In this document: in pieces, positions 1-9,115 of the stretch
How positions within the stretch are numbered: the first letter of the stretch is position 1
Layout of the letters: each line of letters opens with the position of its first letter
Assembly: GCA_910584845.1 (NCBI GenBank)
Contig: CAJUDH010000018.1
Coordinates: 3,094-67,093, forward strand
Reading direction: 5' to 3'
Origin: an uncultured Lachnospiraceae bacterium
Lineage (GTDB): Bacteria > Bacillota > Clostridia > Lachnospirales > Lachnospiraceae
DNA length: 64,000 bases
The notes under the pieces: generated by a model
What the model was told of the DNA's origin: nothing
The model's database searches: none
The model's input: only the letters and a program-made list of their open reading frames with translations
Program-made: the position numbers and the translations under genes

Positions 1-1534
1 GCACATCCGGGTTTACAAAGGTACTAAACTTCTCCGTAATAGTCCCTTCCACCACCTTTACCGCGCCGATTTCGATAATATGGTTTTTTTCCGGGCTAAA
101 CCCGGTAGTCTCGATGTCAAACACCACATAGGAACCGGAAAGGCTTTGCCCCCGGGAATTTTCCACCAGCTCTTTCTTGTCGTCCACCAAGTACCCTTCT
201 ACCCCGTAGAGGATTTTAAAATCATCCTCTTTGTCCAGGGCGTGGCTGGCGTCGGGAAAAGCCTGGACACATCCATGGTCTGTCACGGCGATTGCCGGCA
301 TCCCCCAGGCCTTCGCCCGCTTTACCAAGTCTTTGACCTCGGAAACCCCGTCCATATCGCTCATTTTCGTATGGCAATGGAGTTCTACCCGTTTTACCGG
401 GCTGTGGTCCATCCGTTTTGCGGTGAAATCCTCGGATTTCTTAATCCCCCTCACAGAACCGATGGACAATTCGCCGTCGAACCGGTCTATGGTGGCCATC
501 CCCTGCAGGCGGATAAAGCCCCCCGGGGCCACAGCCTTGTCCATGTCCTCCAGGGAACCCTCATCCGCAAACATTTTTACCGTAATGGTATCCGTAAAAT
601 CGGTTAAATGGAATATGATAATGGTCTTGCCGCTGCGCAGAAGCCGGCTCTCTTTATCCAAGACTTTCCCCCGGACCGTTACCTGCCCCACTTCCCCTTC
701 GATCTTGTCGATCTCTATAAAATCATCTTCAAAATCCCGGCCAAACAACACGTCCGGATTGTCGGATTTTTTGGCGCGGTAGCCGCCCCTTTCGCTCCAA
801 TCGCCTTTTTTAATGCCATTCTTACGGGCGCCGCCGGGCGCGGCGCCGTTGTTCGCAGCGCTGCCTGCCCCATGGTCCCTGCCTGCCGTTTCCTTTTTGG
901 CACCCGCCCCCGGGCTGGCTGCCGCGGCTGCGCCGGCCATAGTCTGGCCCAAGGCAGGCAAAGCCTGTGGGGACATACGGCTTTCCTGTTGCCGGGCCAA
1001 GCCCCCCCTTCCCGCAGCCGCCTCCGTTTTTTCCGCCGGTATGTAGGTAAAAGCCACTTCCACCGGCAGCCCGCAGCGTTCATGGAACACTTTCTCCAGC
1101 ACCCGCTTTAAATCCCCGGCTTTTTCTTTATTGACCATGGTATCTTCAACGGACATGCAAAGCAAATCCGGCTGGGGGAACCGGCATTTTGCCTTGCGCA
1201 GCATGCCGTACTCCACGATGCTGTAATGCTTCAGTTCCATCAAAAGGCTGTCCCGGTATGCCTGCAGCAGCTTCTCCGGCGTATACTGGCCGGATAGCCG
1301 GTATTTTTCCATAATTTTGATCTGGACCCGTTTCCCCGGAAACAGCTGGTCCCGGATCCCCTTTTCCAAATCCATAATATTTTTTTTGTGGATCAGCCGG
1401 GGGCTTATAATAAAAATACGGATCGAGCCCCGGTCCCGGCTCATGGAAACTTTCTCCACTTCCACCAGGCCCAAAAGCTCCTCCATCTGGTTTGCCAAAC
1501 GCAGCCCGTGAAATACTTCCAAAAATGGTTTCAT
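1..1534 (-). CDS. polC: DNA polymerase III PolC, N-terminal part (runs off the window)
   Basis: Gram-positive-type replicative polymerase; only the first 511 codons are inside the window. Reading from the ATG there is an N-terminal domain, an unusually Ala/Gly-rich linker (about residues 165-245), an OB-fold-like segment (about 280-365), the PHP domain opening with the ELHCHTKMSD motif (about 384-393), and the start of the DEDD 3'-5' exonuclease (FDIETTG, Asp473 and Glu475). The polymerase core is missing only because the window ends. The start has a GGGGGAG ribosome binding site. It is the last gene of the pyrH-to-polC run, the usual Firmicutes order. Identification is firm. Confidence 0.96.
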   Translation of the reverse strand, partial: MKPFLEVFHGLRLANQMEELLGLVEVEKVSMSRDRGSIRIFIISPRLIHKKNIMDLEKGIRDQLFPGKRVQIKIMEKYRLSGQYTPEKLLQAYRDSLLMELKHYSIVEYGMLRKAKCRFPQPDLLCMSVEDTMVNKEKAGDLKRVLEKVFHERCGLPVEVAFTYIPAEKTEAAAGRGGLARQQESRMSPQALPALGQTMAGAAAAASPGAGAKKETAGRDHGAGSAANNGAAPGGARKNGIKKGDWSERGGYRAKKSDNPDVLFGRDFEDDFIEIDKIEGEVGQVTVRGKVLDKESRLLRSGKTIIIFHLTDFTDTITVKMFADEGSLEDMDKAVAPGGFIRLQGMATIDRFDGELSIGSVRGIKKSEDFTAKRMDHSPVKRVELHCHTKMSDMDGVSEVKDLVKRAKAWGMPAIAVTDHGCVQAFPDASHALDKEDDFKILYGVEGYLVDDKKELVENSRGQSLSGSYVVFDIETTGFSPEKNHIIEIGAVKVVEGTITEKFSTFVNPDV

Positions 1535-1583
1535 CGACTCCCCCCTTACCTTCCCCTAATTCCTGCTTTCCCGGCATTTCAAT

Positions 1584-2648
1584 TTAAAGGTTTTGCCCCA
1601 TTTTAACCAGCTCTTCCCGTAACGCTGCCAAAAGCTGCCCCTCCGGCAATTTGCGGACCACCTGGCCATGGCGGATCAATAATCCTTCCCCAATGCCTCC
1701 GGCAATGCCCAGATCCGCCTCTTTGGCTTCCCCGGGGCCGTTGACCACGCAGCCCATTACAGCCACCTTTATATTTAGGTGGTCAAACTCCGCCACCATG
1801 TTCTCCACCTGGTTTGCCAGGCGGATCAAATCAATCCGTGTGCGGCCGCAGGTAGGGCAGGACACCACCTCCACCCCGCCCTTCCTCAGCCCTAAAGCCC
1901 GCAAAATCAGCTTTGCCGATTTGATTTCCTCCACCGGTTCCCCGGTCAGGGATACGCGGACCGTATCGCCGATCCCCTGGTTTAGGATAATACCCAGGCC
2001 CACGGCAGATTTGATGTTTCCGGAAGTCAAAGTGCCTGCCTCCGTTATCCCCACATGCAGCGGATAGCGGGTCTTTTGGCTGATAAGTTCATGGGCTTTG
2101 ACGCTCATCATCACATGGGAGGACTTAATGCTGATTACCAGGTTGCCATATCCCATATCTTCGATCATAGCCACTTTTTCCAGGGCGCTTTCCACGATGC
2201 CCTCGGCCGTGACGCCGCCGTATTTTTCCAGGAAATGCTTCTCCAGGGAACCGCTGTTGACGCCTACCCGGATGGGGATATTTCCTTCCCTCGCCTTGTC
2301 CACTACGGCCTTCACCCGCTCCCGGGCCCCAATGTTGCCGGGATTGATCCGGATTTTGTCGGCGCCATGCTCGATGGCGGCAATGGCCAGCCGATAGTCA
2401 AAATGGATGTCTGCAACTAATGGGATATGGATTTGTTTTTTTATGGCTTTCAGGCTTTTTGCCGCCTCCATGGTAGGCACTGCCACCCGGATAATTTCAC
2501 AGCCCGCCCGCTCCAGCTCATGGATCTGGTTTACCGTCTTTTCCACATCCTCGGTCTTGGTGTTGCACATAGACTGGATCCGGATCGGGTTTTGGCCGCC
2601 CATGGCCAGGCCCCCAACCTTTATTTCCTTCGTGTTTCTTGGACTCAT
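1584..2648 (-). CDS. ispG: 4-hydroxy-3-methylbut-2-enyl diphosphate synthase (flavodoxin/ferredoxin)
   Basis: IspG/GcpE converts MEcPP to HMBPP in the MEP isoprenoid pathway, using a [4Fe-4S] cluster. The 354-residue protein carries the expected cluster ligands: Cys264 and Cys267 in SCPTCGRT and Cys300 in GCVVNGPGE, with Glu307 following. An open frame continues about 56 codons upstream, but the ATG with an AGGGAG ribosome binding site gives the normal family N-terminus (MSPRNTKEIKVGG). It follows rseP and dxr, so two MEP enzymes share this run with uppS, which uses their product. Confidence 0.97.
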   Translation of the reverse strand: MSPRNTKEIKVGGLAMGGQNPIRIQSMCNTKTEDVEKTVNQIHELERAGCEIIRVAVPTMEAAKSLKAIKKQIHIPLVADIHFDYRLAIAAIEHGADKIRINPGNIGARERVKAVVDKAREGNIPIRVGVNSGSLEKHFLEKYGGVTAEGIVESALEKVAMIEDMGYGNLVISIKSSHVMMSVKAHELISQKTRYPLHVGITEAGTLTSGNIKSAVGLGIILNQGIGDTVRVSLTGEPVEEIKSAKLILRALGLRKGGVEVVSCPTCGRTRIDLIRLANQVENMVAEFDHLNIKVAVMGCVVNGPGEAKEADLGIAGGIGEGLLIRHGQVVRKLPEGQLLAALREELVKMGQNL

Positions 2649-2839
2649 CTCTACTCCCTTTCCGGCTTGCAGCGTTCCACAAATAGATTTTGCCAATATT
2701 GCCGGCTTCCTGCGGCCCCTAAAAGGGCACCTGGTATGCCGGCGCATCCCGCTCTTAAGCCTACCCGAAACCGTTACACAATGGCACGCCAAAAGGCCGC
2801 CCTTGGCGCGGCGCATCCCGCCTAACCTACGTCAAACCG

Positions 2840-3910
2840 TTACAGCAGTTTGCGGATGTCGTTAAAGAGCACCAGCACCATAAGCATCATCAATACCACC
2901 ATGCCGGCGGCATGGACCATCCCTTCCTTTTCCGGGTTGACCGGCCTGCCCCGCAACAGCTCCACAAATAGAAACAGTAGCCGCCCGCCGTCCAAGGCAG
3001 GTATGGGCAGCAGGTTCATAATCCCCAAAGTGGCGCTTAATAAAAGCCCCCAAGTCGCCAATACATTGATAAGGGCCGCCATGCCTTCCTTCTGCCCTTC
3101 CTCTATGGTTTCCCCCACCATGGTCACGATCCCTACCGGCCCGGCTACCGAGTCCTGTACTTTCATCTGCCCCTGGAACAGCATCCGTATGCCGTCAATG
3201 GTAGTGGCAACACAGTACTTTACCTCATACAGGCTGAAACTTAAAAATTCTATGGGGTTTTGGGCCTTTTGGTAATTGCCGTAAAAACTTACCCCCATCA
3301 TATAAGCCTGGTATTCCTGGTTAAATTCCGGGACCAGCTGGGTTACCCGGGCTTCCCATGCCTTTGCGTTTTCCCAGGAACCGCCCTTTGGCCTTTCATA
3401 CCGCAAAGTCAACGGTTCCCCCGGATGGGACATCAGGTACATGGACACGTCCCGTCGGGAAGACACTTTCCTCTTGTTAATCCGGGTCAGCTTATCCCCT
3501 GGCTGCAGCCCGGCTGCAGCGGCGGGGGAGCCTTCCACCACCTCATATAAAATAGGCATGTCGTGCCCTACCTGGGCCACGGTCACCATGGCAAAAAACA
3601 ATGCCAGGACCAGGTTAAAAATAGGCCCTGCCGCAATCACCGAAATCCTTGCCCAAACGGATTTGCTGTTAAAAGCTTTCGGTCCGGCATTGTCCGCGTC
3701 CTCCCCGACCATCATGCATGAGCCCCCAAAAGGCAGGCACTTCAGGGAATATCGGGTTTCCCCCCGGACAACGCTGCACAGGCGGGGCCCCATGCCAATG
3801 GAAAATTCCACCACGCCGATGCCGTTTAGTTTGGCAAGCAAAAAATGCCCAAACTCGTGGACCAGTACAAGCACGCCAAACAACAATATCCCTGCCAGAA
3901 TATTCAGCAA
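2840..3910 (-). CDS. rseP: RseP-like site-2 intramembrane zinc protease (M50)
   Basis: Membrane metalloprotease of the RseP/RasP family, which cleaves anti-sigma factors and leftover signal peptides within the membrane. HEFGH at residues 18-22 in the first membrane helix is the zinc site; a PDZ-like region lies at about 125-185 and the LPIPALDGGR motif near the C-terminus supplies the third ligand region. At 356 residues it is of normal length. The start codon is TTG, one base after the dxr stop, with AGGTGG just upstream inside the end of dxr, which suggests translational coupling. The substrate cannot be told from the sequence. Confidence 0.94.
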   Translation of the reverse strand: MLNILAGILLFGVLVLVHEFGHFLLAKLNGIGVVEFSIGMGPRLCSVVRGETRYSLKCLPFGGSCMMVGEDADNAGPKAFNSKSVWARISVIAAGPIFNLVLALFFAMVTVAQVGHDMPILYEVVEGSPAAAAGLQPGDKLTRINKRKVSSRRDVSMYLMSHPGEPLTLRYERPKGGSWENAKAWEARVTQLVPEFNQEYQAYMMGVSFYGNYQKAQNPIEFLSFSLYEVKYCVATTIDGIRMLFQGQMKVQDSVAGPVGIVTMVGETIEEGQKEGMAALINVLATWGLLLSATLGIMNLLPIPALDGGRLLFLFVELLRGRPVNPEKEGMVHAAGMVVLMMLMVLVLFNDIRKLL

Positions 3911-3911
3911 A

Positions 3912-5054
3912 TTACCACCTGCTTTCTATATATTCATAAGTTTCCCGTTCCGCAGCCAAAATCTGCTCTACATTTGGCTGTTCCACCACTTGGTGGTGTT
4001 CCATGGCGCCTTGGATCATATCAAGGATCGTTAAATATGAAATTTCTTTTTTCAAAAACCGGGCCACTGCATATTCGTTGGCCGCATTGTATACCGTAGG
4101 GAGGGATCCGCCCCTTTTTCCCGCCTCATACGCCAATTTCAGCCCCCGAAACACCTCCATGTCCGGCTCCTCAAAGGTGATATTGCCTAACTTTGCAAAA
4201 TCCAGCCTTTCCCCGGGAAGGGGCCTGCGCTCCGGATAATATAAGGCATACTGGATAGGCAGCTTCATATCCGGCACGCCCAGCTGGGCCATCACCGCGC
4301 CGTCCTCAAATTCGACCATGGAATGGATCACGCTCTGGGGCTGAACCACTACCTGCACCTGGTCCATCCCGACGCCAAAAAGCCACCTGGCTTCCATTAC
4401 CTCCAGCCCTTTGTTGACCATGGTAGAAGAATCAATGGTGATTTTCCTCCCCATGTTCCAGTTGGGGTGTTTTAATGCATCCTCCACCTGGACCTTGGCA
4501 AGCTGTTCGCGGCTCCAGCCGCGGAAAGGGCCTCCGGAAGCCGTCAAAAGCAGCTTATGGACGGCCTTTTTGTCTTCTCCGTTCAGGCACTGGAATATGG
4601 CGCTGTGTTCACTGTCCACCGGCAGGACCTTTACCCCCTTTTCTTTTGCCAGCGGTATAATCTTATGCCCTGCGGTGACCAGGGTTTCCTTGTTGGCCAA
4701 TGCAATGTCTTTCCCCGCTTCCATGGCGGCTATGGTTGGCCGGATACCCAGCATCCCCACGATGGCTGTTACCAAAATTTCCGCCTGGGGGTGTGTGGCC
4801 ACCTCCAAAAGCCCATCCATGCCCCATACCACCCGCACAGGCCGGTCGGCCAGCAAAACCTTCAGCTCCCGGGCCTTTTCTTCCTCCCAGGCACAAACCA
4901 AAGCCGGGCAAAATTTTCTGGCCTGCTGTTCCAGCAGGCGGATGTTGCTGCCGGCAGCCAGCGCCGTCACCTCAATATCAGGGTTCTGCTCCACGATTTC
5001 CAGGGTTTGTGTCCCAATGGAACCGGTGGAGCCAAGTATGGCTATCTTTTTCAT
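3912..5054 (-). CDS. dxr: 1-deoxy-D-xylulose 5-phosphate reductoisomerase
   Basis: IspC/Dxr makes MEP from DXP with NADPH, the first committed step of the MEP pathway. The N-terminal dinucleotide loop AILGSTGSIGTQTL, the DSEHSAIFQCL segment and the metal/substrate region around SGGPFRGW are present, and 380 residues is normal. It lies between cdsA and rseP with short spacings, in the conserved uppS-cdsA-dxr-rseP order. No oddity seen. Confidence 0.97.
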   Translation of the reverse strand: MKKIAILGSTGSIGTQTLEIVEQNPDIEVTALAAGSNIRLLEQQARKFCPALVCAWEEEKARELKVLLADRPVRVVWGMDGLLEVATHPQAEILVTAIVGMLGIRPTIAAMEAGKDIALANKETLVTAGHKIIPLAKEKGVKVLPVDSEHSAIFQCLNGEDKKAVHKLLLTASGGPFRGWSREQLAKVQVEDALKHPNWNMGRKITIDSSTMVNKGLEVMEARWLFGVGMDQVQVVVQPQSVIHSMVEFEDGAVMAQLGVPDMKLPIQYALYYPERRPLPGERLDFAKLGNITFEEPDMEVFRGLKLAYEAGKRGGSLPTVYNAANEYAVARFLKKEISYLTILDMIQGAMEHHQVVEQPNVEQILAAERETYEYIESRW

Positions 5055-5087
5055 GTATTTTCATCCTCCGCCTTTTTAATGGCTGCC

Positions 5088-5888
5088 TTACCGTAGAAAA
5101 GTAACCGCGAAATAAATGGCCGGGGCCGTAAACAGCATACTGTCAAACCGGTCCAGGATCCCCCCGTGCCCCGGGATCACATGGCCGTAATCTTTGATCC
5201 CGTGGTTCCTTTTTATCGCCGATGCCGCCAGGTCGCCCACCTGGGAAATCACAGCCGCAATGGCGCAGGCCCCGGCGCAGGCCATCCGCGGCTGTGCAAC
5301 CTCTGCCATTTTCGGCCCGAACAAGCATGCGTAAAGGAAGCCCAGGACCGCCGCCCCCAAAACGCCGCCCAATGCGCCTTCTATGGTCTTTTTGGGGCTG
5401 AGGGCCGGGGCCAGTTTATGTTTCCCCAACAGCACCCCCACGCAATAGGCGCATGTGTCGCATCCCCAGGAACTGATAAAAATCAGCCATACCAGGTACA
5501 GCCCGTCTGCCATGTCCCTCACCTGATAGAGGTAGGAGGGCATCACCGCCACATAAAATACGCCAAAAAAGGCTATGGCCACTTCTTCTGTCTTATATCT
5601 GGGGAAGCAAAAGACATAGAGCGCCATCAGCGCCATCAGCGCCACAATGGCCATCAGCGTAACATACTGCTGCCCTTCAAACCAGACCAGCCCATAATAC
5701 GCCACCACGATCCCATATCCCGTCAACCCCAGAAGGTTTTTTTCCATCCCCATCACCCGGTATAATTCAAACAGCCCCATCATAGAAATCAAGCCTGCCA
5801 CCACATAAAGGATCCCGCCGCCCTTCCCTACAATCAGGATAGCAAAAATGACCAGAATAATACCGCTAACCAGACGCTTACCAAACAT
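5088..5888 (-). CDS. cdsA: phosphatidate cytidylyltransferase
   Basis: CdsA makes CDP-diacylglycerol from phosphatidate and CTP, the branch point of phospholipid synthesis. The 266-residue protein is built almost entirely of hydrophobic helices (about eight) and contains the family signature LSPKKTIEGALGG followed by the DRFDS segment near the C-terminus. It follows uppS after 15 bases and precedes dxr. Integral membrane protein. Confidence 0.96.
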   Translation of the reverse strand: MFGKRLVSGIILVIFAILIVGKGGGILYVVAGLISMMGLFELYRVMGMEKNLLGLTGYGIVVAYYGLVWFEGQQYVTLMAIVALMALMALYVFCFPRYKTEEVAIAFFGVFYVAVMPSYLYQVRDMADGLYLVWLIFISSWGCDTCAYCVGVLLGKHKLAPALSPKKTIEGALGGVLGAAVLGFLYACLFGPKMAEVAQPRMACAGACAIAAVISQVGDLAASAIKRNHGIKDYGHVIPGHGGILDRFDSMLFTAPAIYFAVTFLR

Positions 5889-5903
5889 TCCGGACCTCCT
5901 TTG

Positions 5904-6626
5904 CTACTTGGCGCCGCCAAATCTCCGGTTCCTCTTATTATACGCAAGAATTGCCTTTTCCCATTCCTCCTGATTGAAATCCGGCCACAGGCAGTCGGTA
6001 ATGTAAATTTCCGTGTAGGCCAGCTGCCACAGCAGGTAATTGGAAAGCCGCAGTTCCCCGCTGGTGCGGATCAGAAGATCCGGGTCCGGCATGCCCGCGG
6101 TGTCCAGATAGGACTCCACCGTCTGTTCCGTAATCGTTTCCGCCTTTACCTGGCCGGCAGCACAATCCGCAGCCAGGCGGCGCACGGCCCGGGTGATTTC
6201 ATCCCGGCTTCCGTAGTTGACTGCAATCACAAATGTCAGCCCCGTATTGTTCTCCGTCTCCGACTCCAGGCGGTTGATCCCTTCGATAATGTCTTTGGCA
6301 AACCGGGTCCGGTCCCCGACCATCCGCACGCGCACATTATTGGCGGAGGCAACTTTAAGCAGGCGGACCATATAATAACGGAACAGCTGCATCAACGCCC
6401 CTACCTCTTCCTCAGAGCGTTTCCAGTTTTCCGTGGAAAACCCATATACCGTCAAATACTCCACTCCTGACCGCGCCGCTATCTCCACGGTTTTTTCCAC
6501 AGCCACGCAGCCCTGCTTGTGGCCTAGGCTCCGGGGCAGCCCCCGCCTTTTTGCCCAACGGCCATTCCCGTCCAGGATCAAAGCGATATGCCTGGGGACC
6601 ACCATATTCTCTAACTTTTGTTCCAT
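5904..6626 (-). CDS. uppS: isoprenyl transferase (undecaprenyl diphosphate synthase)
   Basis: cis-prenyltransferase making the C55 lipid carrier precursor for cell wall synthesis. ILDGNGRWAKRRG (catalytic Asp19) is the class signature, followed by the YGFSTENWKRS and LLIRTSGELRLSN motifs. The frame is open for another 98 codons upstream, but the ATG preceded by GGAGGA is the family-consistent start and gives 240 residues. Unlike the tightly packed genes after it, it is separated from frr by about 320 bases. Confidence 0.96.
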   Translation of the reverse strand: MEQKLENMVVPRHIALILDGNGRWAKRRGLPRSLGHKQGCVAVEKTVEIAARSGVEYLTVYGFSTENWKRSEEEVGALMQLFRYYMVRLLKVASANNVRVRMVGDRTRFAKDIIEGINRLESETENNTGLTFVIAVNYGSRDEITRAVRRLAADCAAGQVKAETITEQTVESYLDTAGMPDPDLLIRTSGELRLSNYLLWQLAYTEIYITDCLWPDFNQEEWEKAILAYNKRNRRFGGAK

Positions 6627-6948
6627 GTTTTCCTCCGTTTCGTGCACGTCCCATAAACACATGCAGGTGTAGGTTGGCAGCGTCCCTTCCACCTTTCCCC
6701 GCTTCGTGCACGTTTTTTTACACAAGCCGGTATGGCTAGCCGACGTTTTCTCACCGTTCCTCTGTTTTGCACCCCGGATAACCTTTTTATGCCCCTTGGC
6801 GCAAATGCCACGGGGCCGCCCGCGTTGGCCGCCGTCTATGGCTATGCCAAATAAGGGGGTAAAGGGGCCAAAACGAAATATAAAACAGCAGGACAGGAAA
6901 ATACCCCTGTCCCATGTCATTTCCTCTATTTATGCAAGGGCCATAACA
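6627..6948. other. gap between frr and uppS with a hairpin and a repeated palindrome
   Basis: No coding function seen. On the minus strand a perfect 7-bp hairpin (GGACAGG/CCTGTCC, 6891-6912) just after frr is followed by a moderately T-rich stretch and may terminate transcription. Closer to uppS the 11-mer TTCGTGCACGT, containing the 8-bp palindrome CGTGCACG, occurs twice (about 6636-6646 and 6703-6713). It could be a protein site or chance. No clear promoter for uppS was found. Confidence 0.4.
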
Positions 6949-7503
6949 TTATACTGTCATGATCTCCTTGGTCTTGGTTTCCACCGCCGCGTCAATCTTT
7001 TCGATCATTTTGTCTGTTAATTTCTGGATCTTTTCCACATTCAGCTTCAAATCATCTTCCGACATTTCGCTAGCTTTTTCCATCTTTTTAAAAGTTTCAT
7101 TGGCGTCCCGGCGGATGTTGCGGACTGCCACCTTGGCGCCCTCTCCTTTTTTCTTTACTTCTTTGGCCAAATCTTTTCTGCGCTCCTCGGTGAGTTCCGG
7201 GAATGCCAGGCGGATCACATTGCCGTCATTGGTGGGGTGGATCCCAATATCCGACATATTAATGGCCTTCTCAATGGATTTTAGCAGACTTTTCTCCCAA
7301 GGCTGGATCACCATCATACGGGCTTCCGGGATGCTGATATTGCCCACCTGCTGGATCGGGGTCGGCGTCCCATAATAGTCCACCCGGATCTTGTCCAGCA
7401 CATGGGGGTTGGCCCGCCCTGCCCGGATGGTGGAAAATTCACCCAACAGCACTTCCAAAGATTTGTTCATCTTGTCCTCATACATTTTTAATTGTTCCTG
7501 CAT
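6949..7503 (-). CDS. frr: ribosome recycling factor
   Basis: RRF splits post-termination ribosomes together with EF-G. At 184 residues it is the standard length, with the typical helical start (QLKMYEDKMNKSLEVL), the RAGRANPHVLDKI segment, and a C-terminal three-helix region rich in Lys/Glu. It follows pyrH after 12 bases, the usual pyrH-frr pair. Confidence 0.98.
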   Translation of the reverse strand: MQEQLKMYEDKMNKSLEVLLGEFSTIRAGRANPHVLDKIRVDYYGTPTPIQQVGNISIPEARMMVIQPWEKSLLKSIEKAINMSDIGIHPTNDGNVIRLAFPELTEERRKDLAKEVKKKGEGAKVAVRNIRRDANETFKKMEKASEMSEDDLKLNVEKIQKLTDKMIEKIDAAVETKTKEIMTV

Positions 7504-7515
7504 ATTCCCCTCCTG

Positions 7516-8229
7516 CTATTCTACGGTCACTATCGTGCCATTTATTTTCCCCTGCATGGCGTTGGCAATGCCATCCTTCTCATTCAAATCAAACACGGCC
7601 ATGGGCATCTTATGCTCCAGGCACATAATGGAAGCCGTAAGGTCCACCACCGCAAGCTTCTGGTCAATGACTTGCTGGATGCTGATGGTATCATACTTTT
7701 TCGCATCCGGGTTTACCGCCGGGTCGCTGTCATACACACCGTCCACGGACTTGGCCAAAAGGATACCGTCCGCATCCATCTCCACGGCCCGAAGGGTAAT
7801 GCCTGTGTCTGTGGAAAAATAGGGATGGCCTGTGCCCCCGGCAAAAAATACTACCGCGCCCTCTTCAAAATACCCGTTTGCCCGGTCTTTGGAAAACAGT
7901 TCCGTCATCGTGCCGCAGGCAAACGGGGTCATAACCATTGCCTTCATACCCGCATTGCGGAAAATTTCCGATACATAAATACAATTCATTACCGTGGCCA
8001 ACATACCGATCTGGTCTGCCTTGGTCCGGTCAATGGCCTCGCTGGTACGGCCCCTCCAAAAGTTCCCGCCGCCAATGACAATGCCTACCTGCACCCCTGC
8101 ATCCACAGAAGCCTTTACCTGCCTGGCTACCTCTTTCACCGTAGCCTCGTCAAACCCTGTCTTCTTTTCTCCCGCCAGGGCCTCGCCGCTCAACTTCAAA
8201 AATACCCGTCTTTTCTTTTCTCCATCCAT
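7516..8229 (-). CDS. pyrH: UMP kinase
   Basis: Uridylate kinase of the amino-acid-kinase fold, phosphorylating UMP to UDP. The 237-residue sequence shows FLKLSGEAL at the N-terminus, the GIVIGGGNFWRG glycine loop and the STDTGITLRAVEMDAD segment typical of bacterial PyrH. It is the first gene of the pyrH-frr block, and its leader holds a strong hairpin with a T-tract, so early termination could adjust its expression. Confidence 0.97.
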   Translation of the reverse strand: MDGEKKRRVFLKLSGEALAGEKKTGFDEATVKEVARQVKASVDAGVQVGIVIGGGNFWRGRTSEAIDRTKADQIGMLATVMNCIYVSEIFRNAGMKAMVMTPFACGTMTELFSKDRANGYFEEGAVVFFAGGTGHPYFSTDTGITLRAVEMDADGILLAKSVDGVYDSDPAVNPDAKKYDTISIQQVIDQKLAVVDLTASIMCLEHKMPMAVFDLNEKDGIANAMQGKINGTIVTVE

Positions 8230-8272
8230 AAAAGGCTCTCCTGTATCGTATGAAAATCATGCCTGCGGCCCC

Positions 8273-8331
8273 AAAAAAGGCGCCTGCGGCGCGTATGCCT
8301 TGCTTCGCGGCATATGTAGGCGCCGCCTTTT
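8273..8331 (-). terminator. strong hairpin with T-tract at the start of the pyrH leader
   Basis: On the minus strand an AAAAGGCG.../...GGCGCCTTTTTT stem encloses a second perfect stem (TATGCC/GGCATA). The run of six T's gives it the form of an intrinsic terminator. It may end the transcript from the phosphopantetheinyl transferase gene. If the promoter proposed just upstream is real, it also lies at the very 5' end of the pyrH message and would act as an attenuator. Confidence 0.6.
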
Positions 8332-8334
8332 AGT

Positions 8335-8363
8335 ATCATACCATATTCATGGGATTTTGAAAA
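8335..8363 (-). promoter_or_regulatory. possible sigma-A promoter for pyrH
   Basis: TTTTCA, 17 bp, TATGAT on the minus strand, directly before the leader hairpin. The -10 is good and the -35 weak. Confidence 0.45.
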
Positions 8364-8400
8364 GAGAAAAAATTGTGCCCCCCGCATCCGTTAGCTTATG

Positions 8401-9114
8401 CTAATCATCGAGGCGGCTTTCTATGGCAGAGAGTGTAACCACATCCCAAACCGGGGAAAGGCGGCCTTGGCCCCCGGCCCCCCGTATACAAAGCGACGCC
8501 CGGTAGCCCGGCAATGCAAACTCCCAAAAACCATAGTCCAAAAATGCCCCTTCCACCTCCACCTGGACAGGCGGGCCCATATGGATGCAAAATCCGTCCA
8601 GGGGCATCCGGACCCCCTGCCCGGTCACTTTCAAAAAACTTTCTTTCAATGTCCAAAAACGGTAAAAGCATTCTGCCCGCCCCTTTGGCCCGGGGATACG
8701 GTTTAAGGCCTCTTTCTCCCCGGGGGCAAAAAAGCGCCTGGCCACACGGAAATCCGGGTCCCCTACCTGTTCTATGTCGCACCCTACCTCCCGGCCGGCA
8801 AACGATGCCATAGCCATCGTGCCGGAATGGGACAGGTTAAAGCAAATTTCCGGATAATCCGGCAGATAAGGCTTTCCGTTTTCTTTGAAGGCAACAGCCA
8901 CATCCTTTTCCCGCAGGCCGTACTGGCGCAAGCCATAGTCCAGCAGCAGCCCGGCCCCCAAAGATAATAGCTTCCCCTGGGGAAAGCGGAATTGGCGGAT
9001 TTTATCTTGCCGCCCCCATGACAGGGAACTACACAGCATTTCAAACCCTTCCGCCAGCCCCCTGCCCTTTTGGTCCTTGCCTGCCGTATCCATCAAATAT
9101 ACTTTCGGCGTCAT
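8401..9114 (-). CDS. 4'-phosphopantetheinyl transferase, Sfp type
   Basis: Transfers phosphopantetheine from CoA to the serine of carrier proteins. The 237-residue two-lobed protein has the Mg/CoA motif GCDIEQV and the catalytic WTLKESFLKVTGQG motif (Glu and Lys conserved). Sfp-type rather than AcpS-type enzymes usually serve secondary metabolism or specialised carrier proteins, and a carrier-domain protein lies 1.7 kb away, so that is the likely client (inference). It begins one base after the stop of the hydrolase gene upstream, so the two are probably co-translated. Confidence 0.93.
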   Translation of the reverse strand: MTPKVYLMDTAGKDQKGRGLAEGFEMLCSSLSWGRQDKIRQFRFPQGKLLSLGAGLLLDYGLRQYGLREKDVAVAFKENGKPYLPDYPEICFNLSHSGTMAMASFAGREVGCDIEQVGDPDFRVARRFFAPGEKEALNRIPGPKGRAECFYRFWTLKESFLKVTGQGVRMPLDGFCIHMGPPVQVEVEGAFLDYGFWEFALPGYRASLCIRGAGGQGRLSPVWDVVTLSAIESRLDD

Positions 9115-9115
9115 G

